A stretch of DNA of 64,000 nt, taken from NCBI RefSeq assembly GCF_903969135.1, contig NZ_LR824569.1, forward strand, positions 2,935,001-2,999,000, read 5' to 3'. The notes under the pieces are model-generated. The model did not search any database. It was given only the letters and a program-made list of their open reading frames with translations, and was not told where the DNA came from. The stretch comes from Chryseobacterium sp. JV274. GTDB lineage: Bacteria > Bacteroidota > Bacteroidia > Flavobacteriales > Weeksellaceae. Shown here one piece after another: positions 54,306-61,980 of this stretch. The translations under genes and the position numbers were made by a program. The first letter of the stretch is position 1, and every line of letters starts with the position of its first letter.

Positions 54306-56039
54306 TTACAACACCTTATAAACAGGATATTGTCTGAAAGTCTTTTCTTCAAAATAAGGGGAATGTCTGTACACCCAATCCAGTTGTGCTTCTCCATCTT
54401 CAGACAGTTTTTTATCGGATGCTTTCGCTGTTTCAAAGGCCTCTTTCAGTTTTTTATCTTTTTTCAGCAGTTCAGCGGCGGTATCTTCAAAAATATAGGC
54501 GGAATAGTATTCTTTCTGAGCTAGAATCCCATCGAAGAAATTCCAGTTGAAAAATGAGTCTAATGCCTCAGGTTCAAGTGTTTCTATGATGTATTTCACA
54601 CCAGGCTGATTGGTAGAAACCAGGTAATCTCCGGTAGAAAACATCAGATTTTTATTGAATTTGTCTACTGTGGTTTCAAAATGCAGATAGTGACCTTCAT
54701 AGGGGTTTTTAACTGTTTTAAAATCTTTGATTTTATAGGATTCCACCGCTAAAATACTGTCTTTCCGAATCGGTTTCATCTGAATATTATTTCTTTTAAA
54801 TTCCTCAATAACGCGGTATTGCGACTGTGGAATCACATAATATTTTGGAATGGTAATATATCCTGTTGGAACCGCAGTAGTAAATAGCTTTATATTCTTT
54901 GTAAAAGGTTTGTTTCTATCATAATAAAGCCTTGGCTTGCCGGAAACTTCACTGGGTTTATATTTCCCTTCAAAGCCTTTAAAATCTATGGTAGAAAACC
55001 TGGTGGAATCTATTTTCCAACGGATTCCATATTGTTTTCCAGCCTGGTATTGTTTTAAATTTTCAATGCGGAGCTGTTTTATTTTGTGGTACTCTTTATC
55101 TAAATTCTGCAGGTTGACCAACATATATTTGTAAGTAGCATCTACTCTTTTGTCATAAGGTTTTAACATATGGGTTTCAGGGACAGTTCCTAAGGAGTTG
55201 AAAAGAGAAGTATACCCTGTGGAATATCTTGGAGAGTCTTCAAATGAAGCAAATCCTACTTCAGGAACATCACCATGAATATTGACGTAAGGCGTACTTT
55301 CATACCCCAGTTTTTTCATATCCTCAAGATTTTTAGCCTGATAATCGTTATAGAAATAAGCTCCAAGTGTGTTTCCCAGGCGTTCTTTAAAGGTTGAAAT
55401 ATAGGTGAATGTATATTGATAATCTGCTCCGTTGCTGACATGATTATCTATAAAAACATCTGGTTTTAACCATTGATAGATTTCCTGAAAGCTTCTGGCA
55501 TTTTTGGAATCCGCTTTAATAAAGTCCCTGTTCAGGTCATAATTCCTTGCATTTCCTCTGAAACCATATTGCTCCGGACCATTCTGATTGGCCCTGGAAT
55601 AAGCCCCTCTGTTCAGCATTCCACTCACATTGTATGCGGAAATAGCGGCAATGATAAAATTCTGTGGAGTTTTGATCTTTTGGGTAGCAAGATCTCTCAT
55701 CAGCATCATAGTTGCATCTATTCCGTCCGGTTCTCCGGGGTGAATACCATTGTTAACGAAGAGAACGGCTTTATCTTTTCTTAATTTTTCAACGCTTTTT
55801 TCCGGAAAAGGATTATAAACCACCACATAAATTGGTTTTCCGTTATCATCTTCTCCTTTTTTAAGGTACTGAATGGTATTGAAGTTTTTAGCCAGATCCT
55901 GATAATAGTTATTCATTTCATCGTAGGTAACAGTTTGGTTGCCATTCCCTTTTTCAAATGGGGTCTGAAATGATTTTTGGGCAAAAAATAAGGTAGAACT
56001 CAGGGTGAATAAAAGATATTTCAGTTTCATTGAAGTCAT
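54306..56039 (-). CDS. Secreted M14-family zinc carboxypeptidase
   Basis: 577 aa with a signal peptide (about 1-20; an ATG at residue 4 is an alternative start). Zinc ligands are His100 and Glu103 in GIHPGEPD and His200 in IDNHVSNG. The substrate-binding NYDLNRDF segment is near 167-173, and the probable catalytic Glu lies in TVPETHML. The ~250-residue C-terminal extension has mixed strands and no sorting domain, so it is probably periplasmic or outer-membrane associated. It would trim C-terminal residues from peptides. It is monocistronic. Confidence 0.9.
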   Translation of the reverse strand: MTSMKLKYLLFTLSSTLFFAQKSFQTPFEKGNGNQTVTYDEMNNYYQDLAKNFNTIQYLKKGEDDNGKPIYVVVYNPFPEKSVEKLRKDKAVLFVNNGIHPGEPDGIDATMMLMRDLATQKIKTPQNFIIAAISAYNVSGMLNRGAYSRANQNGPEQYGFRGNARNYDLNRDFIKADSKNARSFQEIYQWLKPDVFIDNHVSNGADYQYTFTYISTFKERLGNTLGAYFYNDYQAKNLEDMKKLGYESTPYVNIHGDVPEVGFASFEDSPRYSTGYTSLFNSLGTVPETHMLKPYDKRVDATYKYMLVNLQNLDKEYHKIKQLRIENLKQYQAGKQYGIRWKIDSTRFSTIDFKGFEGKYKPSEVSGKPRLYYDRNKPFTKNIKLFTTAVPTGYITIPKYYVIPQSQYRVIEEFKRNNIQMKPIRKDSILAVESYKIKDFKTVKNPYEGHYLHFETTVDKFNKNLMFSTGDYLVSTNQPGVKYIIETLEPEALDSFFNWNFFDGILAQKEYYSAYIFEDTAAELLKKDKKLKEAFETAKASDKKLSEDGEAQLDWVYRHSPYFEEKTFRQYPVYKVL

Positions 56040-56114
56040 ATTTTTCAGACTTTAAAAGTAACCATCTTTTATGAAAAAGCAGATATATGAAACTCCAAAA
56101 TTGTTTTTAAAAAT

Positions 56115-56151
56115 AAAACCCTCACCAGTTTTAAAAACAAGTAAGGGTTAT
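56115..56151 (-). terminator. Terminator of the ADP-ribose/NAD operon
   Basis: AACCCTCAC and GTAAGGGTT (56117-56125 / 56141-56149) pair with one mismatch, and the minus strand runs into a T-rich tract. It follows the stop of the last operon gene at 56161. Confidence 0.6.
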
Positions 56152-56160
56152 TTAAATTTA

Positions 56161-56889
56161 TTAATTTCTTCCTTTTTCATTTGGGTATAAAGAGGGAAGC
56201 GGATCGCTTTGCCAGAATTCTTTAGAATCAATATCCATAATTGATAAAGCTCCGGTATAGGCTGCTCCGGTGTCCATATTCCAAATATTAGCTTTGTTGG
56301 CCGGCGTTGTAATCCCAATATCAAGAGTGGGTGTATGCCCGATAAATATTTCTTTGTATAAAAGCAGTCTTTTGGGATACAGCTCTGAATTCTTTTCCAG
56401 TTTTTTATCCATTGCTACGGCTGTTTCCCAAAGGGTTCTGTCCCATCGGTAATTGCTGGAATAAACTTCTTTTTCAGGGCCGTGCATCGAAGCATATCCC
56501 GCATGAATAAACAAGCGGCTCTGATTGTCAATATGATAGCTTTTCATTCTTTGAAAGAATTCCAGATGAATATCCAGATCTTCCGGGAGATAATCTGCGT
56601 AGCTTTCCACTGTACTTTTTCCGCCATTGAAAAGCCATACATCGGGGCTTTGTCCCAAAGCTAACCAATCTTCACACCAGGCATCATGATTTCCTTTGAT
56701 GAATATACATTCCTGCTTTTTGGAAAGTTCCATTAAAAATTTAATAATTTCAGAAGATTCGCTCCATCCGTCCACATAATCACCGAGGAAGATCAGCTGA
56801 TCATCCATTGTGACTTTAGCTCTCTCAAGAACCTGTTGTAATGCTTTAAATCCTCCGTGAATGTCTCCTATTACTAATGTTCTTTTCAT
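56161..56889 (-). CDS. Calcineurin-like metallophosphatase (PrpE/ApaH-type)
   Basis: 242 aa from MKRTLVIGDIHGG; the upstream ATG lies inside kptA. Metal ligands are Asp9 and His11 (GDIHGG), Asp37 (GDYVDG) and Asn67-His68 (GNHDA), with later FIHAGY and GHTPTL His motifs, so the dinuclear site is complete. The family hydrolyses phosphoproteins or dinucleoside tetraphosphates. It is last in the ADP-ribose operon, one base after kptA, so it may process phosphorylated ADP-ribose or RNA-end products there; that is inference. Confidence 0.9.
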   Translation of the reverse strand: MKRTLVIGDIHGGFKALQQVLERAKVTMDDQLIFLGDYVDGWSESSEIIKFLMELSKKQECIFIKGNHDAWCEDWLALGQSPDVWLFNGGKSTVESYADYLPEDLDIHLEFFQRMKSYHIDNQSRLFIHAGYASMHGPEKEVYSSNYRWDRTLWETAVAMDKKLEKNSELYPKRLLLYKEIFIGHTPTLDIGITTPANKANIWNMDTGAAYTGALSIMDIDSKEFWQSDPLPSLYPNEKGRN

Positions 56890-56890
56890 T

Positions 56891-57433
56891 TTACTTCGAA
56901 ATATATTTTGCATCTACAAAATCTGTCAGCCAAACTCCATTTGCAGACTGGTAGAAAGATAATCCTTCCTGATGCATGGTTCCTGTTCTGATGGTAAGAA
57001 TTACGGGTTTACCGTGTCTCATTCCAACCTTTGCAGCAGTCTCTTTATCAGCACTTAAGTGTACATGCTGGCGGGTTCTTTTTTCAATTCCTTTTTCTAA
57101 AATGGAAGTGATATTGGCTTCTGCAGTTCCGTGATAAAGAAATTCAGGAGGCTGTTTGGCTTCCAAAGCCAGATCTATATCAATAGAATGACCCTGATTT
57201 GCTCTGATCTTGGTTTTATCTTCGTTAAAAGCAAAACGTTTTTTGTTATTGGTTTCTACAACCTCATCCAATTCTTCGGGAGTAAAAAACATTCTCTTTT
57301 TAGCAGATTTTGCTCTCAGCTCATCTATATCTGCCCACCCGTTTTCATCCAGCTTAAGTGCTATACTTTCTGGCTGATGACGTAGAATCAGGCTTAAAAA
57401 TTTACTTATTTTTTTCTTTTCTATTTCGTTCAT
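56891..57433 (-). CDS. kptA: RNA 2'-phosphotransferase KptA/Tpt1
   Basis: 180 aa. It transfers an internal RNA 2'-phosphate to NAD, giving nicotinamide and ADP-ribose 1'',2''-cyclic phosphate. The catalytic set of the family is visible: Arg18-His19 (LILRHQP), Arg77 (IRANQGHS) and Arg139 (VGMRHG), with the YHGT NAD-binding segment (100-103) and RQHVHLS (121-127). All motifs are intact. It lies 9 bases after the ADP-ribosylglycohydrolase gene. In bacteria the natural substrate is uncertain; macrodomain and phosphatase neighbours could recycle its ADP-ribose product. Confidence 0.95.
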   Translation of the reverse strand: MNEIEKKKISKFLSLILRHQPESIALKLDENGWADIDELRAKSAKKRMFFTPEELDEVVETNNKKRFAFNEDKTKIRANQGHSIDIDLALEAKQPPEFLYHGTAEANITSILEKGIEKRTRQHVHLSADKETAAKVGMRHGKPVILTIRTGTMHQEGLSFYQSANGVWLTDFVDAKYISK

Positions 57434-57442
57434 GGTTTGTGT

Positions 57443-58384
57443 TTAATTCATTAATTTTTGGTTTAACTTCTCACATAATGCTTCAATATCTTCCTTTCTC
57501 ACCAGCTCTGCAATCCATTCTTCCGGAATACTTCCATATCCATAATAAATTCCGGCAATTCCTCCAGTGATAGCTCCTGTTGTATCTGTGTCTTCGCCCA
57601 GGTTGACTGCTTTCAAAACTGCTTCTGCATAGCTTTCTGAGTTTAAAAAACACCATAATGAAGCTTCAAGGCTGTAGAGGACATATCCGCCACTCTTGAT
57701 TTCATCTTCAGGATATTGGGAAACATCATTTTTTAGAATTCTTCTGAAAAGCTCAATCTCATTTGGATTAAATCCCTGTTCTTCAGAATAATCTAATGCA
57801 ATTTTTTGTGTATAAGCATATGCTTCTCTTTTGCTCTTCCCTTTCAACAATTGAATAGTAAAAATAACATAGATGAAACAGGCAAAAACAGAACGGAAAT
57901 GCCCGTGAGTTATTGCTGAGACTTCTTTTACCGTCAGATAGAGTTTCTGAATATCATTTTCATTTTCAAGATAAAAAGCAAGGGGAAGAATTCTCATTAA
58001 AGAACCATTCCCATTGTCTTCTTCAAAAATATTTCCTGAAAATCTGGCACTTTCACCTTTAATTAATCTCGCCAAGGCATGTCTTGTTGTTCCTCCTATA
58101 TCGAAAAGTCTTCCGTGGGCAGTCCAGTGACCATATTTGTTCCATTTTACAAAGCTTTGCCCGATCTTTTCCAGATCATATCCCTTGGTAAGTTCATCAG
58201 CAAGACAAAGTGTAAGAGAGCTGTCATCACTCCAGGTTCCTTTGGGTTGATTCCAGGACATGTATTCCAGCATTTTTGTTACTGGAAAACGTTTTAAATC
58301 TTCTCTTTTTTTAAATTCTACAGGAACACCAAGAGCATCTCCAATACAAACGCCCATGATTCCTGCTTTTACTTTATTTTCCAT
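57443..58384 (-). CDS. ADP-ribosylglycohydrolase (DraG family)
   Basis: 313-aa all-helical enzyme that removes ADP-ribose from proteins or other acceptors. The two metal sites are present: Ser52-Asp53-Asp54 in GTWSDDSSL, and Asp265, Asp267 and Thr268/269 in LGEDTDTTGAITGG. His160 (THGH) corresponds to a conserved DraG histidine. The N-terminal GDALGVPVEF loop is typical. Its start overlaps the Sir2 stop by one base. A general ADP-ribosyl eraser role in this operon is well supported; the acceptor (Arg, Ser or nucleic acid) is unknown. Confidence 0.95.
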   Translation of the reverse strand: MENKVKAGIMGVCIGDALGVPVEFKKREDLKRFPVTKMLEYMSWNQPKGTWSDDSSLTLCLADELTKGYDLEKIGQSFVKWNKYGHWTAHGRLFDIGGTTRHALARLIKGESARFSGNIFEEDNGNGSLMRILPLAFYLENENDIQKLYLTVKEVSAITHGHFRSVFACFIYVIFTIQLLKGKSKREAYAYTQKIALDYSEEQGFNPNEIELFRRILKNDVSQYPEDEIKSGGYVLYSLEASLWCFLNSESYAEAVLKAVNLGEDTDTTGAITGGIAGIYYGYGSIPEEWIAELVRKEDIEALCEKLNQKLMN

Positions 58385-59070
58385 CAGGCAAGGTTTACCA
58401 GTTTATCAAATAATAGTTTCATTCCCTGGGTTGCTGTTTCTTTCATTACAACTGCTCTCTGTCCGTATCCAAATCCTGTTTCATTAGGGTTGATTACGAT
58501 TAAAAGACAATCATCTTTGATATCATGAATCAGTCCGGCAGCCGGATACACCTGTAAAGACGTTCCAATTACCAGTAAAATATCTGATTCTTTTACAATT
58601 TCTCTTGCGGTCTGATACAAAGGGACATCTTCTCCGAACCAAACGATAAAAGGTCTTAATTGAGCTCCATCTTCTGCTTTATCACCGATTTTGATATCCT
58701 CTTTTTGGTCATAAATCAGACTTTTATTGTTGCATGAGCATGATTTGAACAATTCTCCGTGAATATGAAAGATATTGGTAGATCCTGCTCTTTCGTGAAG
58801 GTCATCAATATTCTGGGTAATGATCTGAACATCGAAATGTTTTTCCAGTTCTGCTAATAATTGATGCGCTTCGTTCGGCTGTACTTCATGCAGCTGACGT
58901 CTTCTTTGGTTATAAAACTCCAGCACTAAAGCCCTGTCTTTTCTCCATCCTTCCGGACTTGCCACATCTGTTACATTATGATTTTCCCAAAGACCGTCTC
59001 CGTCTCTGAAGGTTTTTATTCCGCTTTCGGCACTGATTCCTGCGCCGCTTAATATGGTTAGTTTTTTCAT
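58384..59070 (-). CDS. Sir2-family NAD-dependent deacylase
   Basis: 228 aa. NAD motifs GAGISAESGI (9-18) and TQNIDDLHERAG (85-96) and catalytic His104 (HIHGE) are intact. Tyr53 and Arg56 in FYNQRRRQL match the Y-x-x-R signature of class III sirtuins that prefer succinyl/malonyl lysine. The zinc ribbon is reduced: only Cys111 and Cys113 remain and the second Cys pair is missing. It makes O-acyl-ADP-ribose, the substrate of the macrodomain encoded 4 bases upstream. Confidence 0.93.
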   Translation of the reverse strand: MKKLTILSGAGISAESGIKTFRDGDGLWENHNVTDVASPEGWRKDRALVLEFYNQRRRQLHEVQPNEAHQLLAELEKHFDVQIITQNIDDLHERAGSTNIFHIHGELFKSCSCNNKSLIYDQKEDIKIGDKAEDGAQLRPFIVWFGEDVPLYQTAREIVKESDILLVIGTSLQVYPAAGLIHDIKDDCLLIVINPNETGFGYGQRAVVMKETATQGMKLLFDKLVNLA

Positions 59071-59074
59071 TGGT

Positions 59075-59581
59075 TTACTCTAATAGTTTTTTGTAAATCA
59101 TTTCATTTTCATCATCAAAACAAACAAAAATAACTTTCTCAATGACATCTGACTTAAATTTTCTGACCTCATCTATTGCAATTTTTCCTGCCAGTTCTTT
59201 TGGGAATCTGTATACTCCTGTACTGATGTTTGGAAAAGCAATTGTTTTTACACCAAGGCTTTCTGCTAATTTCAAGGAATTATGATAACAGTTTGCCAGA
59301 AGCTTTGATTCTTTTTCTTCATTACCATTCCAAACCGGACCTACCGTATGAATAACATAGTTTGCAGGGAGATTTCCCGCATTTGTTACTACAGCTTCAC
59401 CAGTATTACATTTACCTTGTCTGTTTCTGATCGCTCTGCATTCTTCCAAGATCTGTGGCCCTCCTGCTCGATGAATAGCTCCATCCACTCCGCCTCCACC
59501 AAGTAAGGATGAATTGGCAGCATTGACAATCGCACCAACTTGGATCTTTGTGAGGTCTCCTTTTATTAATTCAATTTTCAT
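59075..59581 (-). CDS. MacroD-type macrodomain (O-acetyl-ADP-ribose deacetylase)
   Basis: 168-aa single macrodomain. The ADP-ribose pocket shows [20 protein letters not shown], with Asn20/Asn23 and Asp33, and the phosphate loop is [14 protein letters not shown] ([10 protein letters not shown]). [10 protein letters not shown] is conserved. MacroD proteins hydrolyse O-acetyl-ADP-ribose and mono-ADP-ribosyl esters on Asp/Glu. It lies between the PARG-like and Sir2 genes (1-base overlap and 4-base gap), which fits processing of the sirtuin by-product. Confidence 0.95.
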   Translation of the reverse strand: MKIELIKGDLTKIQVGAIVNAANSSLLGGGGVDGAIHRAGGPQILEECRAIRNRQGKCNTGEAVVTNAGNLPANYVIHTVGPVWNGNEEKESKLLANCYHNSLKLAESLGVKTIAFPNISTGVYRFPKELAGKIAIDEVRKFKSDVIEKVIFVCFDDENEMIYKKLLE

Positions 59582-60393
59582 TATATTTCTTCAAATGGTT
59601 TCAGCATTTCTTCTTTCTTTGTAAGCACCGCAAAAACGACTCTCTTAAATTTATTTTTATATTTACCCTGAAGATGTGTTTTAAATAATCCTGCAATTTC
59701 CTTCGGGTCGTTTCTGAACACTCCGCAGCCCCATGCCCCTAAAATTAAAACTTCATTTCCTTCATGTAAAGCCAGCGAAAGCATTTTATCCATTCTGACA
59801 TCCATGGCAGGGAGAATTTCATTTTTTCTTTCCGGTTCCTGACGTTTTACCACCCCTGCATTGACTGCCGGAGAGGTGATGAAATTACACAGAACAGGTT
59901 TGGGAAGCAATTCTCCTTTATCTTTTCTGAAAACCGGAACTTTCGGGCTGTAAATCATTGTATCAGTATAAAAACAGGATTCCATCGCTCGGTGAATCAT
60001 ATAATAGTCCCAGGCCTGAAGCAGACTTTCATACAATCCGGAAGTTCTTGCGAGACTTTCTTCCTGTGCTTCAGCTCCGTTGATAAATCCTCCTCCGGGA
60101 TTTTTTGCTGAAGCAAAGTTCAGACACATCATTTTTTCCTGATTTTCTTCTTCAGCTAATTGTAAAATTGCTTTTAAAGAACTGCAGTTTCTTGTTTCAA
60201 ACTGCGTTTCAAAACCGGTTTCCGGCATTGGGGATTCTATCATTTCTGAAAGCTGTTCCGGGGTGAAAAGAGTGGTTTCTTTTTTACTGATTTCCAGCTC
60301 GTGTTCTATATTTATTTTTTCGCTATGTTCGTTGATATAATATTTTTTAGCAAGGATATCCAGGGTATCTTTTGCCATTCCTTTATTTGTCAT
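59581..60393 (-). CDS. TIGR02452 PARG-like macrodomain protein
   Basis: 270 aa. The centre carries the PARG signature, GGG at 100-102 and QEE at 110-112 ([19 protein letters not shown]), with the catalytic Glu expected in QEE. The C-terminal [13 protein letters not shown] loop binds the diphosphate. This matches bacterial-type poly(ADP-ribose) glycohydrolase folds and the TIGR02452 family. The N-terminal ~60 residues are helical. The first ATG overlaps the upstream gene by 11 bases; an ATG five codons later (60378) would remove that overlap. Confidence 0.9.
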   Translation of the reverse strand: MTNKGMAKDTLDILAKKYYINEHSEKINIEHELEISKKETTLFTPEQLSEMIESPMPETGFETQFETRNCSSLKAILQLAEEENQEKMMCLNFASAKNPGGGFINGAEAQEESLARTSGLYESLLQAWDYYMIHRAMESCFYTDTMIYSPKVPVFRKDKGELLPKPVLCNFITSPAVNAGVVKRQEPERKNEILPAMDVRMDKMLSLALHEGNEVLILGAWGCGVFRNDPKEIAGLFKTHLQGKYKNKFKRVVFAVLTKKEEMLKPFEEI

Positions 60394-60811
60394 CGTTAGT
60401 TTTTTTTATGTTAAGCATCAGTTCTTCCAGTTCAGTATTTCCGGCATTCTTAAAATCATCTCCTATAAATACTTTGGTGACTTTGATATCTCCTATAATT
60501 GCTTCATTAAAGCTGTTCAGCTCTTCCGAAGGAACCCATAATTCATTGTGGTTCATGGCTCCTACATTCTGTGCGGGATATTGATCTGCCACTTCTTCCA
60601 ACACTTCAAACCGGGTTACAAAGCCCAGATAGTTTCCCGCTTCGTCTCTGGTGTTCCATTTTTCAGCAATCTCAGAAGCATATTCTTCATTAAGAACAGG
60701 ATAAAAAATGGGCTGCCAATCCAGTCTGGGAGGAAATTTTTTAAACCCACTTTCTATAATCAATATCATTTCTTTTTCTCCTATTGGTCTGTATAATGTT
60801 GTTGTTTTCAT
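60383..60811 (-). CDS. Orphan 142-aa protein of the ADP-ribose operon
   Basis: A 142-aa soluble protein beginning MKTTTLYRPIGEKEMILIIE, with SGFKKFPPRL, QPIFYPVLNEEYA and a late HNELWVPSEELNSFN segment. From memory, homologues carry the misleading name ADP-ribosylation/crystallin J1, but the DraG metal motifs are absent. The early Tyr-Arg and late Glu-x-Trp-Val-Pro pattern is weakly reminiscent of small ADP-ribosyltransferase folds. Its stop overlaps the PARG-like start by 11 bases, so it clearly belongs to the operon. Function unknown. Confidence 0.75.
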   Translation of the reverse strand: MKTTTLYRPIGEKEMILIIESGFKKFPPRLDWQPIFYPVLNEEYASEIAEKWNTRDEAGNYLGFVTRFEVLEEVADQYPAQNVGAMNHNELWVPSEELNSFNEAIIGDIKVTKVFIGDDFKNAGNTELEELMLNIKKTNDDK

Positions 60812-60832
60812 GGCATTTCTTTTAATTATTTA

Positions 60833-61426
60833 TTATACTGTGGCCCCAATTCTATGGGCCAGTTCATTTGATAAGGGATAATTCTTTTCTACAGGCAGCA
60901 GTTTTTTTGCCTTATCGAATTCCCCTGATTGAGTAAAGTTCAAAATCTTCTTAACCAAAGGGGTATAATCCTCTATTTTCATAATCCATTCTTCATTGAA
61001 TTCCTCAATCAGCGATCTGCTGATCCCAACCTGGATGGAACGGTAATTAAGTTTTGTTCCCTTAATATTCCTTTCAGGATCCCATTGCACATAAATTTCA
61101 GCATTTTCAAAGTCTTTTTCCCAATTTCGGGGATCAGGATAAACTCTTTTTTCTGGCGAAGTAAGTATTGCTTTGCTTAAAGCTTTCTCCCAGGCCTCTC
61201 TTTTGATGTGAATTGCCAGCGTACATTCCTGATTGGATTTCTGTCCATAATTACTGCGTTCCATCATCCAAAGAAAAGAAGGCTTTATCCAGGTCATTCT
61301 GTTGAATGAAAACGGTGCCATAAACTTCTGATTCTCTACGGCTGCTTTTGCAATTGTTTTATTATAAGCCTGGTATACCACCAGAGTGTCATTTTTATAA
61401 TCTGCTCTTATTTCAAATTCTTTCAT
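60833..61426 (-). CDS. DUF4291 protein
   Basis: 197 aa from MKEFEIRADYKND; a longer frame overlaps the upstream macrodomain gene. The diagnostic block is FSFNRMTWIKPSFLWMMERS (about 40-59), preceded by VVYQAYN and followed by GQKSNQE. DUF4291 has no established function; the conserved Arg, Trp and Lys residues suggest a nucleotide or nucleic-acid pocket, but that is speculative. It lies 13 bases after the macrodomain gene and 21 before the 142-aa gene. Confidence 0.88.
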   Translation of the reverse strand: MKEFEIRADYKNDTLVVYQAYNKTIAKAAVENQKFMAPFSFNRMTWIKPSFLWMMERSNYGQKSNQECTLAIHIKREAWEKALSKAILTSPEKRVYPDPRNWEKDFENAEIYVQWDPERNIKGTKLNYRSIQVGISRSLIEEFNEEWIMKIEDYTPLVKKILNFTQSGEFDKAKKLLPVEKNYPLSNELAHRIGATV

Positions 61427-61439
61427 CGTTGTTAATCTA

Positions 61440-61907
61440 TTAAAAATCACACACATACACCTCTACATTCTTTGCAAGCAGTGTTCTTTTAATAATAGGT
61501 TCTATTTCTTCCCATTTTCCTCCCGCCAAGCCACATCCTATCCGTGGCATATGAACACTTGCATTGTACTGCAAAGCTTCATCAGCGAGTTTCAACAAAC
61601 ATTCTTCCACTGCATCGTATCTGATAGGTTGAACTTCTGAATGAGTAATGATTTTATGCTGAGCAATCATATTGCAGACCCAGATATCTCCTTCTGCCTG
61701 AACAATCTGGATTTCCCCTAAGTTAAATTTTTCTTTGTTTTTAAACCAATCACGGTATTCTTGCTCAGGTTGCTTCCATCTTTTGGAAATAGCAGTTACA
61801 AAACCTTTTCCCCAGCCTCCGATATCATTACAGATATGAGTGATAATTTTTATTCCTTTTGCCTGTGGTGCTGTAGCATCTCCTTTTAAATATTGTATCG
61901 TTTTCAT
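61440..61907 (-). CDS. TARG1/Poa1p-like macrodomain protein
   Basis: 155-aa macrodomain distinct from the MacroD type. It begins with an IQYLKGDATAP strand, then HICNDIGGWGKGFVTAI (24-40). The phosphate loop is MPRIGCGLAGGKWEEI (120-135), close to TARG1/ALC1-like and yeast Poa1p domains. The Asp of human TARG1 that follows IGCGL is Ala128 here, so the TARG1 mechanism may not apply. ADP-ribose 1''-phosphate or ADP-ribosylated nucleobases are candidate ligands. It is separated by 73 bases from the adenylosuccinate-synthetase-like gene. Confidence 0.9.
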   Translation of the reverse strand: MKTIQYLKGDATAPQAKGIKIITHICNDIGGWGKGFVTAISKRWKQPEQEYRDWFKNKEKFNLGEIQIVQAEGDIWVCNMIAQHKIITHSEVQPIRYDAVEECLLKLADEALQYNASVHMPRIGCGLAGGKWEEIEPIIKRTLLAKNVEVYVCDF

Positions 61908-61980
61908 GGTTATTTACTTTTATTCATTATCAATACCCTGGTTCTGACTCGTATAAAATTAATACTTGTATCTGCAAAAT

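Noticed and set aside
60383..60811. Naming the 142-aa protein an ADP-ribosylglycohydrolase/crystallin J1
   Set aside because: It is less than half the length of DraG proteins and lacks both metal-binding motifs.
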